From positions 1 through 64,000 of the forward strand of contig CBDDHW010000038.1 of assembly GCA_965228575.1 (NCBI GenBank): a stretch of 64,000 nucleotides of DNA, read 5' to 3'. The translations under genes were made by a program, and so were the position numbers. Shown one piece after another: positions 53,603 through 61,945 of the stretch. The DNA is from UBA11612 sp965228575. Lineage in GTDB: Bacteria; Pseudomonadota; Alphaproteobacteria; Rhodospirillales; Rhodospirillaceae. Under the pieces are notes generated by a model. The model was not told the DNA's origin and did no database searches. It saw only the letters and a program-made list of their open reading frames with translations. Position 1 is the stretch's first letter; every line of letters starts with the position of its first letter.

Positions 53603-54596
53603 AATTCACCTGCCAGGGTTTATTTTGACTTGTGGGCACAAGAGAAAGTGAGAATCGCGTGTGACGGTTACTTTCCCGATGGATCATATCGACGATGATG
53701 CAATTTCCGGGCGTTACCGAGAAAAAAAACGGCTCGCCAGCGCTGATAAAGCCTGCCGCGGCCATGAATTCACGGCCATGCCGAAACGGCGTTGCGCGGC
53801 GTTGCTCGATGACCTGAGCGGCAGAGGCTCGCGTAAGGCCCGGAATATGCGCAAGTAAAACAGTCTCAGGAGCGGTATTGGGATTAAAGCCCGTGATTTG
53901 GCAGGTCGTGAAGATCGGCGATTCTAGATCGGCCTGCCAGATTTCAGGGATTTCGTCCCAGCCCAAAATACTCTGGGCCTCCATCGGCGTTAGGAGTTGC
54001 GCGTTGGTCGGCGGGAGGCGCCGTCGCCGTTCGTATTCGGGCGCTTCGGCACCGGCCAGGCGTGTTAAATCATCCTCGTCGATCCAGTCTGCCAGTGTAT
54101 CGGGTAGCTGGTTTCGCAGCGTTTCCGGTGTATCGAAAAGTGCCAGTAACCGCCGCACGGCTGCGATTGATCCGCTCTGTAACCTTAAGAGGCCTCGACC
54201 GTCCTGAAGATGAAGGATGTAATCCGGATGGCTTTCCAAATTGTAAGGCCGACCATCAAAGGCAATGCTTGTTGATGATTCGAAGTTCGGTGCCATCATT
54301 GCCATCATGTCACCGGCGTTGGTTGCGCTGAGGTCGGTTCCAACTTGTAGGCCGCTTGAGGTCATCGGCCGCGTCGCCATTGCGTATACCAATTCATTTT
54401 CAATATTTGCAGCCGCCAATTCGGCTTCGGTTTTTTGTTGGAGCGTTCTCGCGTTTTCAACCGTTACCGAAACCCATGAATTAATTGCCGCTACGCCCAG
54501 TCCGAACAGGGCGATAATCCACAGTGTGAGCGGGAGGACGAATCCACGCGTTTCTGGCGCAATCGATGCGCTGATATTTCGAGCGGAATTTGACAT
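53475..54596 (-). CDS. gspK: Type II secretion minor pseudopilin GspK
   Basis: The protein has 373 residues. The prepilin-like N-terminus is ETRGFVLPLTLWIIALFGLGVAAINSW: cleavage after G, and no glutamate at +5, as is usual for GspK, the pilus tip. The body has the GspK domains (WIDEDDLTRLAGAEAPEYERRRRLPPTNAQLLTPMEAQSILGWDEIP and NPNTAPETVLLAHIPGLTRASAAQVIEQRRATPF, a helix-hairpin-helix). Its 3' end overlaps the gspL start by 128 bases. It begins a sub-block separated from gspJ by 275 bases. Confidence 0.92.
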   Translation of the reverse strand: MSNSARNISASIAPETRGFVLPLTLWIIALFGLGVAAINSWVSVTVENARTLQQKTEAELAAANIENELVYAMATRPMTSSGLQVGTDLSATNAGDMMAMMAPNFESSTSIAFDGRPYNLESHPDYILHLQDGRGLLRLQSGSIAAVRRLLALFDTPETLRNQLPDTLADWIDEDDLTRLAGAEAPEYERRRRLPPTNAQLLTPMEAQSILGWDEIPEIWQADLESPIFTTCQITGFNPNTAPETVLLAHIPGLTRASAAQVIEQRRATPFRHGREFMAAAGFISAGEPFFFSVTPGNCIIVDMIHRESNRHTRFSLSLVPTSQNKPWQVNYAIELPSKPHAESDRLDPQLTFPAPETINPGGRRDNRLTGLR

Positions 54597-54871
54597 TTTC
54601 TATGAAGGCACCCCCTCGTGCCGCCCATTCGGTAAGACAACCTAGCTTAAATTCAGGTGCCTGATTATCTGTGTGGGATCGCTGCAACTCAGCTCAATAC
54701 CGCAGGCCTGATAACAACGACGTCTGTAAATTTTACCCCCAAGCTTTTTGGACCGGGGTTAAATGATTGTCAGCGAAGGGCCGAATAATCATTATTTATT
54801 AATATCTTACGAGATTTTCATGATTACTGAACGCAAGGGCTCTGAATGCGGTGGGCGCGTATCAAATGCCG
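54597..54871. other. Noncoding gap inside the gsp cluster
   Basis: These 275 bases separate gspJ from gspK, while all other gsp genes are nearly contiguous. The part nearest gspJ (about 54785-54835) is AT-rich. No gene or clear -35/-10 pair is seen, but an internal promoter for gspK-L-M-C-D is possible. Confidence 0.35.
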
Positions 54872-55489
54872 TCACCTATTAGGCGTGCCGAACGGAAGAT
54901 CTTGCATTCTGAACACTCGTTGGTGGGGGCCGTTCACACTCACCACGAAACTTGAGGGAAAGTCCTCGCCTGTGTCCAACCGTATGAGCCAGGGCGTTTG
55001 TGGTGTATCTGGGTGCGGTGGCCATGACTCAAGCCACGCGCCATCCCGATCCCTGTATTGAAATGCGCCGTCCGATCCTTCCCAGCGGCCTAGTGTTTGC
55101 GGAGCAAACCCGGATTCTTGGTAAACCAGTTCGGTCTCATCACGTGCCTGGTCATAATTCATTGTTAGTGAGAAGCCCACCGGCGATCCAAACCGACTTT
55201 GTAGGGGCCGAACCGTCAATCCCCGGACCATCTTGGTCTCACCGCGAAAAATGTGGGGCCGATCAGGGTAGTCGGGCAATACACCCTTCAAGGGCTCCAT
55301 AAATATGTTTTGTTGGAGGACGATTTGTTCGAGTCCGACAATTTTAGACTGAACGCTATTGCGGGCGCCGAGGATGAGCGCAAACCCCTGGATGAGAACG
55401 ACAGAAATTAGGGCGGTAATAACAAGCACCACCAGGACTTCCATCAAGGTAAAGCCACGAGACGGTAAGGAAGGGTGGTGCGCCGTCAT
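54872..55489 (-). CDS. gspJ: Type II secretion minor pseudopilin GspJ
   Basis: The protein has 205 residues. Prepilin signal SRGFTLMEVLVVLVITALISVVLIQGF: cleavage after G, glutamate at +5. The C-terminal domain contains FRGETKMVRGLTVRPLQSRFG and ends with QRVFRMQDLPFG, but with modest similarity to classic GspJ; the call is by prepilin type, size and position. The ATG overlaps gspI by four bases. The downstream 275-base gap is unusual. Confidence 0.8.
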   Translation of the reverse strand: MTAHHPSLPSRGFTLMEVLVVLVITALISVVLIQGFALILGARNSVQSKIVGLEQIVLQQNIFMEPLKGVLPDYPDRPHIFRGETKMVRGLTVRPLQSRFGSPVGFSLTMNYDQARDETELVYQESGFAPQTLGRWEGSDGAFQYRDRDGAWLESWPPHPDTPQTPWLIRLDTGEDFPSSFVVSVNGPHQRVFRMQDLPFGTPNR

Positions 55490-55944
55490 GGTGATGGTCT
55501 CGTGCCAAACAGAGGATCGATATCAATTTTTCGATATCCCACCTTTCTCATGTCAAAATCAAACCAAGGTGTATTTGTGTCCCTTAGAAGTGAAACGCGG
55601 ACATCGTAGAAGCCAATGCGGAACCCCGGCAGCCCCATTCCCACTTGAGGGCCTTGATTTGGCTCAAGGATAACTTGGCTATCCCATCGCACCAGCAGGT
55701 CCTGACCTAACGATTCTTCCCCTTCCGGATCTTCCATTGGGTTGACCGGACTCAATAGTGCGATCGCAGATTGCATCGCAAAACTGCGCTCGTTGCTTTC
55801 CGCGACCCGATCTAATTGCTCAGCTGATTGAGAGATGAACGACATCATGGGAACAAGGGCCAAGCCAAGAAGAGTTAGGGCGACGATCGCTTCAAGCAAA
55901 GTAAAACCGCGCTCGCCAGGGGATGATGTAAAGGTGCAAGTCAT
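55486..55944 (-). CDS. gspI: Type II secretion minor pseudopilin GspI
   Basis: The protein has 152 residues with prepilin signal ERGFTLLEAIVALTLLGLALVPMMSF. Size and position between gspH and gspJ match GspI, which initiates pseudopilus assembly with GspJ and GspK. The globular part has VRWDSQVILEPNQGP and GFYDVRVSLLRDTNTPW. It overlaps gspJ by four bases; gspH ends six bases before it. Confidence 0.82.
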   Translation of the reverse strand: MTCTFTSSPGERGFTLLEAIVALTLLGLALVPMMSFISQSAEQLDRVAESNERSFAMQSAIALLSPVNPMEDPEGEESLGQDLLVRWDSQVILEPNQGPQVGMGLPGFRIGFYDVRVSLLRDTNTPWFDFDMRKVGYRKIDIDPLFGTRPSP

Positions 55945-55950
55945 TACATG

Positions 55951-56508
55951 TCAGTCCGCTAGCGATGCTTTGCAGGACGGCGCTTCGAGAACATAGGTGT
56001 ACCGTTGTTCTCCGACCTGTAGCTGCGCTTGGCCGCCGCTGCAATAGCCGGTTCCATGAAAATAGATGGGGTCATTGACGATCAATTCCCAGCCGTAAGG
56101 TAAGGCTGGGGAGATATGTGTCGCCATAATAATCGGGAGCTGAGGGTCCCTCGATTGAGAATCGAGTGGACGTGTGCGCAGGTCGGCGCGAATACCTGCA
56201 GTGTTGAGGTCCAACGGCCTTTCCGCATTTGGATTGGCCGTGGCCTCGTAACGCCCGGCGAGAACGAAATAGGATTTTTCTGAGTATGCGCGATACGCCA
56301 ATCCACTCAATTCCTGTTCAAAGCTCTGGCGCTTCAACGCAAAATCAAACCGATCGGCCATTAGAGGCAGCTGCGGAAGGGCAACAGCGCTCACGACACC
56401 GACAATAAAAAGGATGACCAGCATTTCGAGAAGCGTGAACCCGCGCTGTGCGGATTGCGCGTTATCTTTGTGCGGCCGTGGTCCTTGGGAATATGCCCAC
56501 GTCTTCAT
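55951..56508 (-). CDS. gspH: Type II secretion minor pseudopilin GspH
   Basis: I choose the ATG at 56508, which has GAGGGA a few bases upstream, rather than the open frame to 56544. The protein has 185 residues. The prepilin signal is QRGFTLLEMLVILFIVGVVSAVALPQLPLM after a ~20-residue leader. The globular domain contains YRAYSEKSYFVLAGRYEATANPN and ends with a C...C pair near YCSGGQAQLQ and PSCKAS that could form a disulfide. The start lies inside gspG (47-base overlap). Confidence 0.84.
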   Translation of the reverse strand: MKTWAYSQGPRPHKDNAQSAQRGFTLLEMLVILFIVGVVSAVALPQLPLMADRFDFALKRQSFEQELSGLAYRAYSEKSYFVLAGRYEATANPNAERPLDLNTAGIRADLRTRPLDSQSRDPQLPIIMATHISPALPYGWELIVNDPIYFHGTGYCSGGQAQLQVGEQRYTYVLEAPSCKASLAD

Positions 56509-56944
56509 CGAGTCCCTCGCCACCGGGTTCGCCGTCGGCTCCATAGCTAAAAATCGCTACCGAATTGCTGGATATAGGATTGTACTGGTAAGGAAAACCC
56601 CAGGGGTCCGGCGGAACCCCTTCTCCCAAATATGGGCCTTGCCATTTTCGAGCGGTTCTTTCGTCGGCCGGCGGAGTGTCAAGAAGACTCAAGCCTTCCT
56701 CTTTCGTCGGATATCGCCCGATATCAAGGCGCAACGTATCTAATGCGCTCTTAATCATTCGCGCTTGGGTCTCTGCGGCAGTTACACGCGACGTATCGAC
56801 GCGGCCCAACAGTTGCGGTCCGACGAGCGCGGCCAACAGCCCCATGATGACAAGCACAACTAACATCTCAAGGAGCGTAAAACCACGAGAGTGGGTTGCG
56901 CGAATTTGAGATTGGCGTAGACGTCGAAATAAGAACAATTTCAT
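56462..56944 (-). CDS. gspG: Type II secretion major pseudopilin GspG
   Basis: The protein has 160 residues. Prepilin signal SRGFTLLEMLVVLVIMGLLAALVGPQLLGRVDTSRVTAAETQ with the family motif. The globular domain has ARMIKSALDTLRLDIGRYPTKEEGLSLLDTPP, WQGPYLGEGVPPDPWGFPYQYNPIS and the calcium-binding loop YGADGEPGGEGLDED. It is the main pseudopilus subunit and follows gspF directly (one base between stop and start). Confidence 0.96.
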   Translation of the reverse strand: MKLFLFRRLRQSQIRATHSRGFTLLEMLVVLVIMGLLAALVGPQLLGRVDTSRVTAAETQARMIKSALDTLRLDIGRYPTKEEGLSLLDTPPADERTARKWQGPYLGEGVPPDPWGFPYQYNPISSNSVAIFSYGADGEPGGEGLDEDVGIFPRTTAAQR

Positions 56945-56945
56945 T

Positions 56946-58160
56946 TTAGAGCGCCACCTGATTCACACTTGTAATAGCTAACATGATCGCCGCAACGATT
57001 CCACCAACGAACACGCCGATAAACAAGATTGCAGCGGGCTCCAGCATCAATAAGAATTGTTTCATTCGTTGGCGAGCGGTGTCTTCATAGAGTTCTGATA
57101 AAGATTTTAGCATTGATGGAAGCTCACCGGACTCTTCGCCCACCTGAATCAGACTTAAGGCCGTTTCAGAGAATGCATTTTGGCTGGCGATCGCCGAAGA
57201 TAGGGAGTGACCGGTACGCACCATTTTTGTGGCCTGGTCAAGACGATCACGAAGACTTTCCAGGTTCACCGCGTCTCGCGCCAAGGTGAGCCCTTTGATT
57301 AGGTCAACACCATTGCGCAACATCGTGCTCAACATCGATGACCACCGGGCGACTTCGGCATCACGAAGCCAGGTTCCAACCAACGGCAACCGGCTGATTA
57401 ACTCGCGCACGTGTTGCATACGTCTTTTATCCTTAGCCAGTCTCCAAATAGCAAAGACCGCAAGAGCGGTTAGGCCGAGGATCAGTGTTTTGTTGGAGTT
57501 AAAGAACATGCCGGCATTTAGGACGACGGCAGAAATCCAAGGTAAGGGTTCTTCGTTCGAAGAGAGCATGGCCGAGAAACGCGGAACAACAACGATAAAG
57601 ATAAAAAATACTGCCGCGATTCCTGTGGCAATCAATATCGTGGGGTACGTGAGTGCGTTTTTAATATCCTGGCGGAGTTGCCGGTCGTAGGCCATTTGAT
57701 TGGCGGCATCGTCGAGCGATTGACCAAGATGACCAATCGCTTCACCCGCCGCGGCTAGCTGATAGACGTAAGTTGGCAGATCCGACATTGCGGCGGTCAG
57801 GGCCGTGGTGAACCCTTCACCGCTTCTCAGGCGCTTTTCCATTTCACCGAAGGCGGTAGACAACGTGGGGTGAGTGGACTGCCCTTTTAAAGTGCCAATA
57901 CCTTGTACGAGGGGGACCCCGGAGCGCAGCAAGAGCGCCAGTTGTTTAATCGCCAGAATTCGGTCTTGTGCGGTTAGACGCCTTTGAAACAGAGCGCTGG
58001 TGATTTTTTTAGAGTCCTCACGCACTTCGGACAAGCTTAGGAGGGTGAGGCCTTGGCGCTCCAGGGCGCGCTGAGCATCGCGGGAATGCCCCGCGTCAAT
58101 TTGTCCGGAGAGGGCCCGGCCAGCACCGTCAACAGCTTCGTAGTGAAAGGATTGAGACAT
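56946..58160 (-). CDS. gspF: Type II secretion inner-membrane protein GspF
   Basis: The protein has 404 residues with two GspF/PilC domains and three membrane segments. Motifs are FHYEAVDGAGRALSGQIDA at the start, LALLLRSGVPLVQGIGTL, FIFIVVVPRFSAMLSSNEEPLPWISAVVL, and the C-terminal ARQRMKQFLLMLEPAAILFIGVFVGGIVAAIMLAITSVNQVAL. It is the first gsp gene of the run here. No gspE ATPase precedes it, which is the usual arrangement. Confidence 0.95.
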   Translation of the reverse strand: MSQSFHYEAVDGAGRALSGQIDAGHSRDAQRALERQGLTLLSLSEVREDSKKITSALFQRRLTAQDRILAIKQLALLLRSGVPLVQGIGTLKGQSTHPTLSTAFGEMEKRLRSGEGFTTALTAAMSDLPTYVYQLAAAGEAIGHLGQSLDDAANQMAYDRQLRQDIKNALTYPTILIATGIAAVFFIFIVVVPRFSAMLSSNEEPLPWISAVVLNAGMFFNSNKTLILGLTALAVFAIWRLAKDKRRMQHVRELISRLPLVGTWLRDAEVARWSSMLSTMLRNGVDLIKGLTLARDAVNLESLRDRLDQATKMVRTGHSLSSAIASQNAFSETALSLIQVGEESGELPSMLKSLSELYEDTARQRMKQFLLMLEPAAILFIGVFVGGIVAAIMLAITSVNQVAL

Positions 58161-58281
58161 GGCGAATACGCGACTCTGTTGGCGCAGTGCGCCCTTTTAG
58201 AGATCGAATAATACCAAGATTTGTGGGGTTTCGGTCTTAAAACAATGTCAGAGTTTTTGTCGTCGCAGAAATTCGGCAAAG

Positions 58282-58312
58282 AAAAAGGGGAGGGTGATTG
58301 CTCACCCTCCCC
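58282..58312 (-). terminator. Strong rho-independent terminator after the Ser/Thr-rich exported protein
   Basis: On the minus strand GGGGAGGGTGA and TCACCCTCCCC form a perfect 11-bp stem with a four-base loop, followed by TTTTTC. It lies 39 bases after the stop of the 58352-59890 gene and before gspF, separating the two transcripts. Confidence 0.9.
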
Positions 58313-58351
58313 AAATTCACACCTGGATAAACCAGGATTGTTTTTAACGGC

Positions 58352-59890
58352 CTACGGCACGTTCGTGTTGCTACCGCCGTTGCGGAACGACGACAGATCA
58401 GAGAACTGACCGGTGGTCGCATTGAACAACACGTGCTGAGCGTAACCGATAATCGGTCCAGCAAGCTGGATCGTATAGGTCGTGCCCGCCGTTGGCGTGA
58501 TGCCCGCACCTGTCTCAATGTCAGCAGCACTGAGTTGGATCGTTTGACCAACAGCCAGTGAGCTAGTGGTCATCGTGCCCAAGGTGGTGCCGTCAGCTTC
58601 GTTCAGAACGGTGATGGTTACCGCACCAGCCGAGTTACCGTTGTTGTGCATACGGATGAACGACTGGAAGTCGCCACCAGAGGCCAACGCGGTGTTGAAC
58701 TCAGCAGAGAACCCACCAGCGATGATAGCTGATGTCGCACCAGAACCGGCTGCCGGTGTTTGGACATAGCCACCCGCCGTATTCGGTCCGTACGCCACGG
58801 CAACTGTGCCTGCACTCGCCGCGTTGATCGCATGAGTGCCATCAAACGTCGCTGAGATGGTTTGAACGCCATTGAAGGTGGCGCCCGTCGACGAGAAGGT
58901 CACCGCATTGGACGACACTCCTGCAGGGGTAAAGTTCTGAGCAAATGAACCTGCTGTTGCAACGCGCGTAAGTGCATCGTCAGCCAATGCAGCCGATGTC
59001 ACCGTGATGGAAACTGTCAGCGCTGCGGCTTGAGCAGTGCTGCCATCAGGCGAAACAACGGTGGACAACGTCGTGCCTTGCGCACCCGTTCCCGTGATGT
59101 TCACGGTGGCGAGCGTCAAGGTCAGGTTAGTCGCATTACCACCTGAGGAGAAGTTGGTGAAGGCAGTTGGCGTTGTTGACGCGTTGGTAACACCAGACCC
59201 TCCCGCGGTTACTGTGGTATTGATGGACGCACCGGATGTAACCACTGTCCCTGAGTCGATGTTCTCAAGAACGATGGCTGGGTTACCATTGTCGTTAACC
59301 ATACCGGACAGCGCAATCGTGCTGCCAACCGTTGCGAGGCCAGAGGCATTGTTAAAGATAATGCCGCTCAGCTGAAGACCACCGGACAACGCGCCCACAG
59401 CAGTCGTGTTACCGAGTGCCGCAGAAGCCGCGCCGCTGATGAGACAGCTGGACAATAGAATCTTGTCGACCAGCGGAGTGACAGAGCCACATACGCCGCC
59501 GACGGTTCCGACGAACGTTGCTGTACCCGCGGAGCCACGTGCGAGGATTGCAATGTCAACGGCGGGGTTGTTGAAATTCGCGCCTGTGATGTTGACCGTC
59601 GCATTGAAGCGTGTGGCTGCCGGCAGATTGTTGGTGAAGCTGACGGAGATGGGGCCAGTTGCATTGGCTCCATCAAAGTTAACAGCGTTCGCCGTCGATG
59701 TTGTTGTCGAGAAAATCGTGTTGGCGATAGTCGCGGTTGTCGTAACCAACAACGCACCACCCGTGTTATTGGCATTCGAGTGACCGATGTTATTCGCAAC
59801 CCGGCCAACCGTCCCGGCTGATGCAACGCTCGCAAGCGCTGTAGACGCCAGCAATGCGCCGCCGAGCGTGTAAAGTTGAGACTTCTTCAT
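58352..59890 (-). CDS. Ser/Thr/Ala/Gly-rich exported protein, probably surface or secreted
   Basis: The protein has 512 residues. The signal peptide KKSQLYTLGGALLASTALASVASA is followed by a mature chain very rich in Thr, Ser, Ala, Gly, Asn and Val and very poor in Lys and Arg, with beta-prone segments (VTVTTTATIAN, TVNITGANFNNPAVDIAILARG-type). Two cysteines lie about 15 residues apart in VGGVCGSVTPLVDKILLSSC. The end (FSAEFNTALASGGDFQSFIRMHNNGNSAGAVTITVLNEADG and VLFNATTGQFSDLSSFRNGG) resembles a folded domain. A strong promoter and an 11-bp-stem terminator suggest high expression. The composition fits an S-layer or extracellular adhesin. I do not recognise the family. It lies directly upstream of the gsp operon. 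Confidence 0.78.
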   Translation of the reverse strand: MKKSQLYTLGGALLASTALASVASAGTVGRVANNIGHSNANNTGGALLVTTTATIANTIFSTTTSTANAVNFDGANATGPISVSFTNNLPAATRFNATVNITGANFNNPAVDIAILARGSAGTATFVGTVGGVCGSVTPLVDKILLSSCLISGAASAALGNTTAVGALSGGLQLSGIIFNNASGLATVGSTIALSGMVNDNGNPAIVLENIDSGTVVTSGASINTTVTAGGSGVTNASTTPTAFTNFSSGGNATNLTLTLATVNITGTGAQGTTLSTVVSPDGSTAQAAALTVSITVTSAALADDALTRVATAGSFAQNFTPAGVSSNAVTFSSTGATFNGVQTISATFDGTHAINAASAGTVAVAYGPNTAGGYVQTPAAGSGATSAIIAGGFSAEFNTALASGGDFQSFIRMHNNGNSAGAVTITVLNEADGTTLGTMTTSSLAVGQTIQLSAADIETGAGITPTAGTTYTIQLAGPIIGYAQHVLFNATTGQFSDLSSFRNGGSNTNVP

Positions 59891-60222
59891 AATTCTGGGA
59901 TCCCCTTAAAGGTTACAGATATCTAGTATAGCTAATGTGCCTGCGGACAGGCAGACACAGTGCGCCCGTCAGCGCGGGCACATAACACCCTCGTGGCGTT
60001 GGAATGTCAAGCGGTTCAATGGGTAAATGTGACAATATTTTCGGCCTGCGGTGATGCATTTTCGCAACAATTGCAGGCGGTTAACGAATCGTGAACGCTC
60101 ACCGCAAGCGTGAATCGAGCGAACGGGAGGTTGGGGAAACAAGGAGATTGTAGAGCGAGTACTTGATACCTATTATTATAATGTAAATAAAAAATATTAT
60201 TATTTAAGTAATATAAAGATAT
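59891..60222. other. Leader and promoter region of the exported protein gene
   Basis: These 332 bases hold a promoter (59982-60010), a ~90-base leader with small hairpins (for example TGCCTG/CAGGCA near 59938-59953), and an AT-rich stretch (60165-60230) that follows the stop of the next glycosyltransferase gene. No coding region is seen. Confidence 0.5.
59982..60010 (-). promoter_or_regulatory. Sigma-70 promoter for the Ser/Thr-rich exported protein
   Basis: On the minus strand a perfect TTGACA (60005-60010) is followed after 17 bases by TGTTAT (59982-59987). The predicted start of transcription is about 85 bases before the ATG at 59890. Confidence 0.6.
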
Positions 60223-61944
60223 TTATTTGAGTACATTCTCCAATTGGGCCAGCAGGCTTGCCGTCTGCCCCCGTAACACGTGCAGAGACCTGTACCAAGG
60301 GCAATACGTTCCCGCTCCAAACCAGTACCACAGGTGTTTTTTGTCGGCGGGAACCAGGAGATAGGTAGGTACGCCAAGTGCGCCGGCCATATGAGCCGTT
60401 GAATTGCTGATGGTGACGACTCCATCTAACGCCGCGATTTGAGCGGCAAAGGCGTCTAAGTTCGCCATACTGTCGATGTTCTCGTCGCAGATAATTTCGA
60501 GTCCGTGCTTGGCTTTTAGGCGTTCGCAGTCCCGATCCGTTTCGCCGTACTGCAAGTTTACCCCGCGTACACTTGGAATCTTAAGAAGGCCAGAGAAGTC
60601 TTCAATATCTATGCTTTTTTCGCGTCCCAGAAATGGATTGGCACTGCGCCACGACAGACCGATGAGTTTGGTTGGGGTGTCGGTATTTTGCATGTAGCGC
60701 TGCCGCAGCCGGGTTGCGTTCTCGGGATCAGCGCGCAGAAAGCTCGGTAGGTTCCGAAAGGTTGTGAACCCACGGCGAAGGTGGCGGCCCAGGTCGAGGG
60801 CGGAGCTTTGATAATCGAAGTGCTCAGACAACAGTGCCTTTGTGCTGTCGTCGTCTTTGGCGACAATGTGTGCGTCAGGAAACGAGCGCTGCCACAGTGG
60901 GACCAATCGAGGTGTACATTCCACAGTGCATGACCCCGCCATGCGAATGATTTCAGCGATCATGCTCGCGTATAAAATCTCATCGCCGACGCCCTGATCG
61001 CCCCAGACGAGTATTTTTTTTCCCTTGAGGGGTTCCCCATTCCATTTCGGCCACGGCCATTCACGTTTTGTGAAAATCGAATGGGATGTTTCGAACCGGT
61101 GTGCATAGTCGTCCCAACCCTGATCGAGCTTACCGGCTGCAAGGTAGACCAAGCTTCTGTTGACGCGTGCGTTTGTATCGTCTGAATCAAGTTTTAGCGC
61201 CCGCGTGTAGGCGGCTTCGGCTCCGGGCAAATCATTCGTTGCTTCTAAGTGTCCACCCAGATTGCTCCAAGCTTGTGGCCAGTTTGGATTGTATTTGATG
61301 GCGTTACGTGTGGCGTTGACGGCTTTGTCGTGTTGTCCGCGTTTTGAGAACATGTTGGCATAAGCGAAGTGGGCTTTTGCATCTTGCGGGGAGAGGGTGA
61401 CGGCGCGTTTGAGGGCGGCCTCGGCTTCATCGGCGACGGCCTCGAATGTATCGCCTAAGGAAGCGAGGAGAGTCTCGGTCAGGCAGACACCAAGATTGTA
61501 ATGACCCCGCGCATCGGCCGGTGCGATGCGCGCCATGTCTCGGAACGCGGCGATAGCGTCATCGGTACGTCCCATTTTCTGTAGGAGCGTTCCCGCATTG
61601 AGCCGTGCATCAATGTAATCCGGTTTGAGGTCAATGGCCGTGGTGTATGCAGCCAGAGCGTCTTCGTGACGCTCTAAAGCTTTTAGGCTGTTCGCTTTGT
61701 TGAAGTGCGCCTCGGCAAACGTTGGTAAAGCCGCTGCAGCCCGCTCGAACAAGGGCAAGGCGTCGGCATATCGCCCTTGGGTGTGCGCAATAACGCCCTT
61801 GAGGTTGAGAGCATCAACATTGTTCGGGCTTTTTTTAAGAACCGTATTGTACAAGCGTTCAGCTTTGTCGAGTTGCCCGGCCTGATGCAGCTGCACAGCT
61901 TTTTGCAACGTCTCGGTGATCGCAGTGTTTTGGTTTGCGCTCAC
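60223..61944 (-). CDS. TPR-GT9-like glycosyltransferase, copy 1
   Basis: The open frame runs to 62220, but its first ~90 codons read through the neighbouring gene out of frame. I choose the GTG at 61944, one base after the TAA of the upstream gene and preceded by GAGGCG; this gives 573 residues. Residues about 10-255 are TPR repeats (ERLYNTVLKKSPNNVDALNLKGVIAHTQGRYADALPLFERAAAALP). The C-terminal part from about 310 (KKILVWGDQGVGDEILYASMIAEIIRMAGSCTVECTPRLVPLWQRSFPD; LIGLSWRSANPFLGREKSIDIEDF; VVTISNSTAHMAGALGVPTYLLVP) resembles GT9/heptosyltransferase-like domains. The first ~230 residues are identical to the next gene. The acceptor is unknown. Confidence 0.82.
   Translation of the reverse strand: MSANQNTAITETLQKAVQLHQAGQLDKAERLYNTVLKKSPNNVDALNLKGVIAHTQGRYADALPLFERAAAALPTFAEAHFNKANSLKALERHEDALAAYTTAIDLKPDYIDARLNAGTLLQKMGRTDDAIAAFRDMARIAPADARGHYNLGVCLTETLLASLGDTFEAVADEAEAALKRAVTLSPQDAKAHFAYANMFSKRGQHDKAVNATRNAIKYNPNWPQAWSNLGGHLEATNDLPGAEAAYTRALKLDSDDTNARVNRSLVYLAAGKLDQGWDDYAHRFETSHSIFTKREWPWPKWNGEPLKGKKILVWGDQGVGDEILYASMIAEIIRMAGSCTVECTPRLVPLWQRSFPDAHIVAKDDDSTKALLSEHFDYQSSALDLGRHLRRGFTTFRNLPSFLRADPENATRLRQRYMQNTDTPTKLIGLSWRSANPFLGREKSIDIEDFSGLLKIPSVRGVNLQYGETDRDCERLKAKHGLEIICDENIDSMANLDAFAAQIAALDGVVTISNSTAHMAGALGVPTYLLVPADKKHLWYWFGAGTYCPWYRSLHVLRGQTASLLAQLENVLK
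61254..61929. repeat. Direct repeat copy A (at least 676 bp)
   Basis: By line-by-line comparison this stretch matches 63325-64000 exactly, at a constant offset of 2071 bases. It encodes the N-terminal TPR region of both tandem glycosyltransferases. The right copy is cut by the window end, so the repeat may be longer. Confidence 0.9.
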
Positions 61945-61945
61945 G

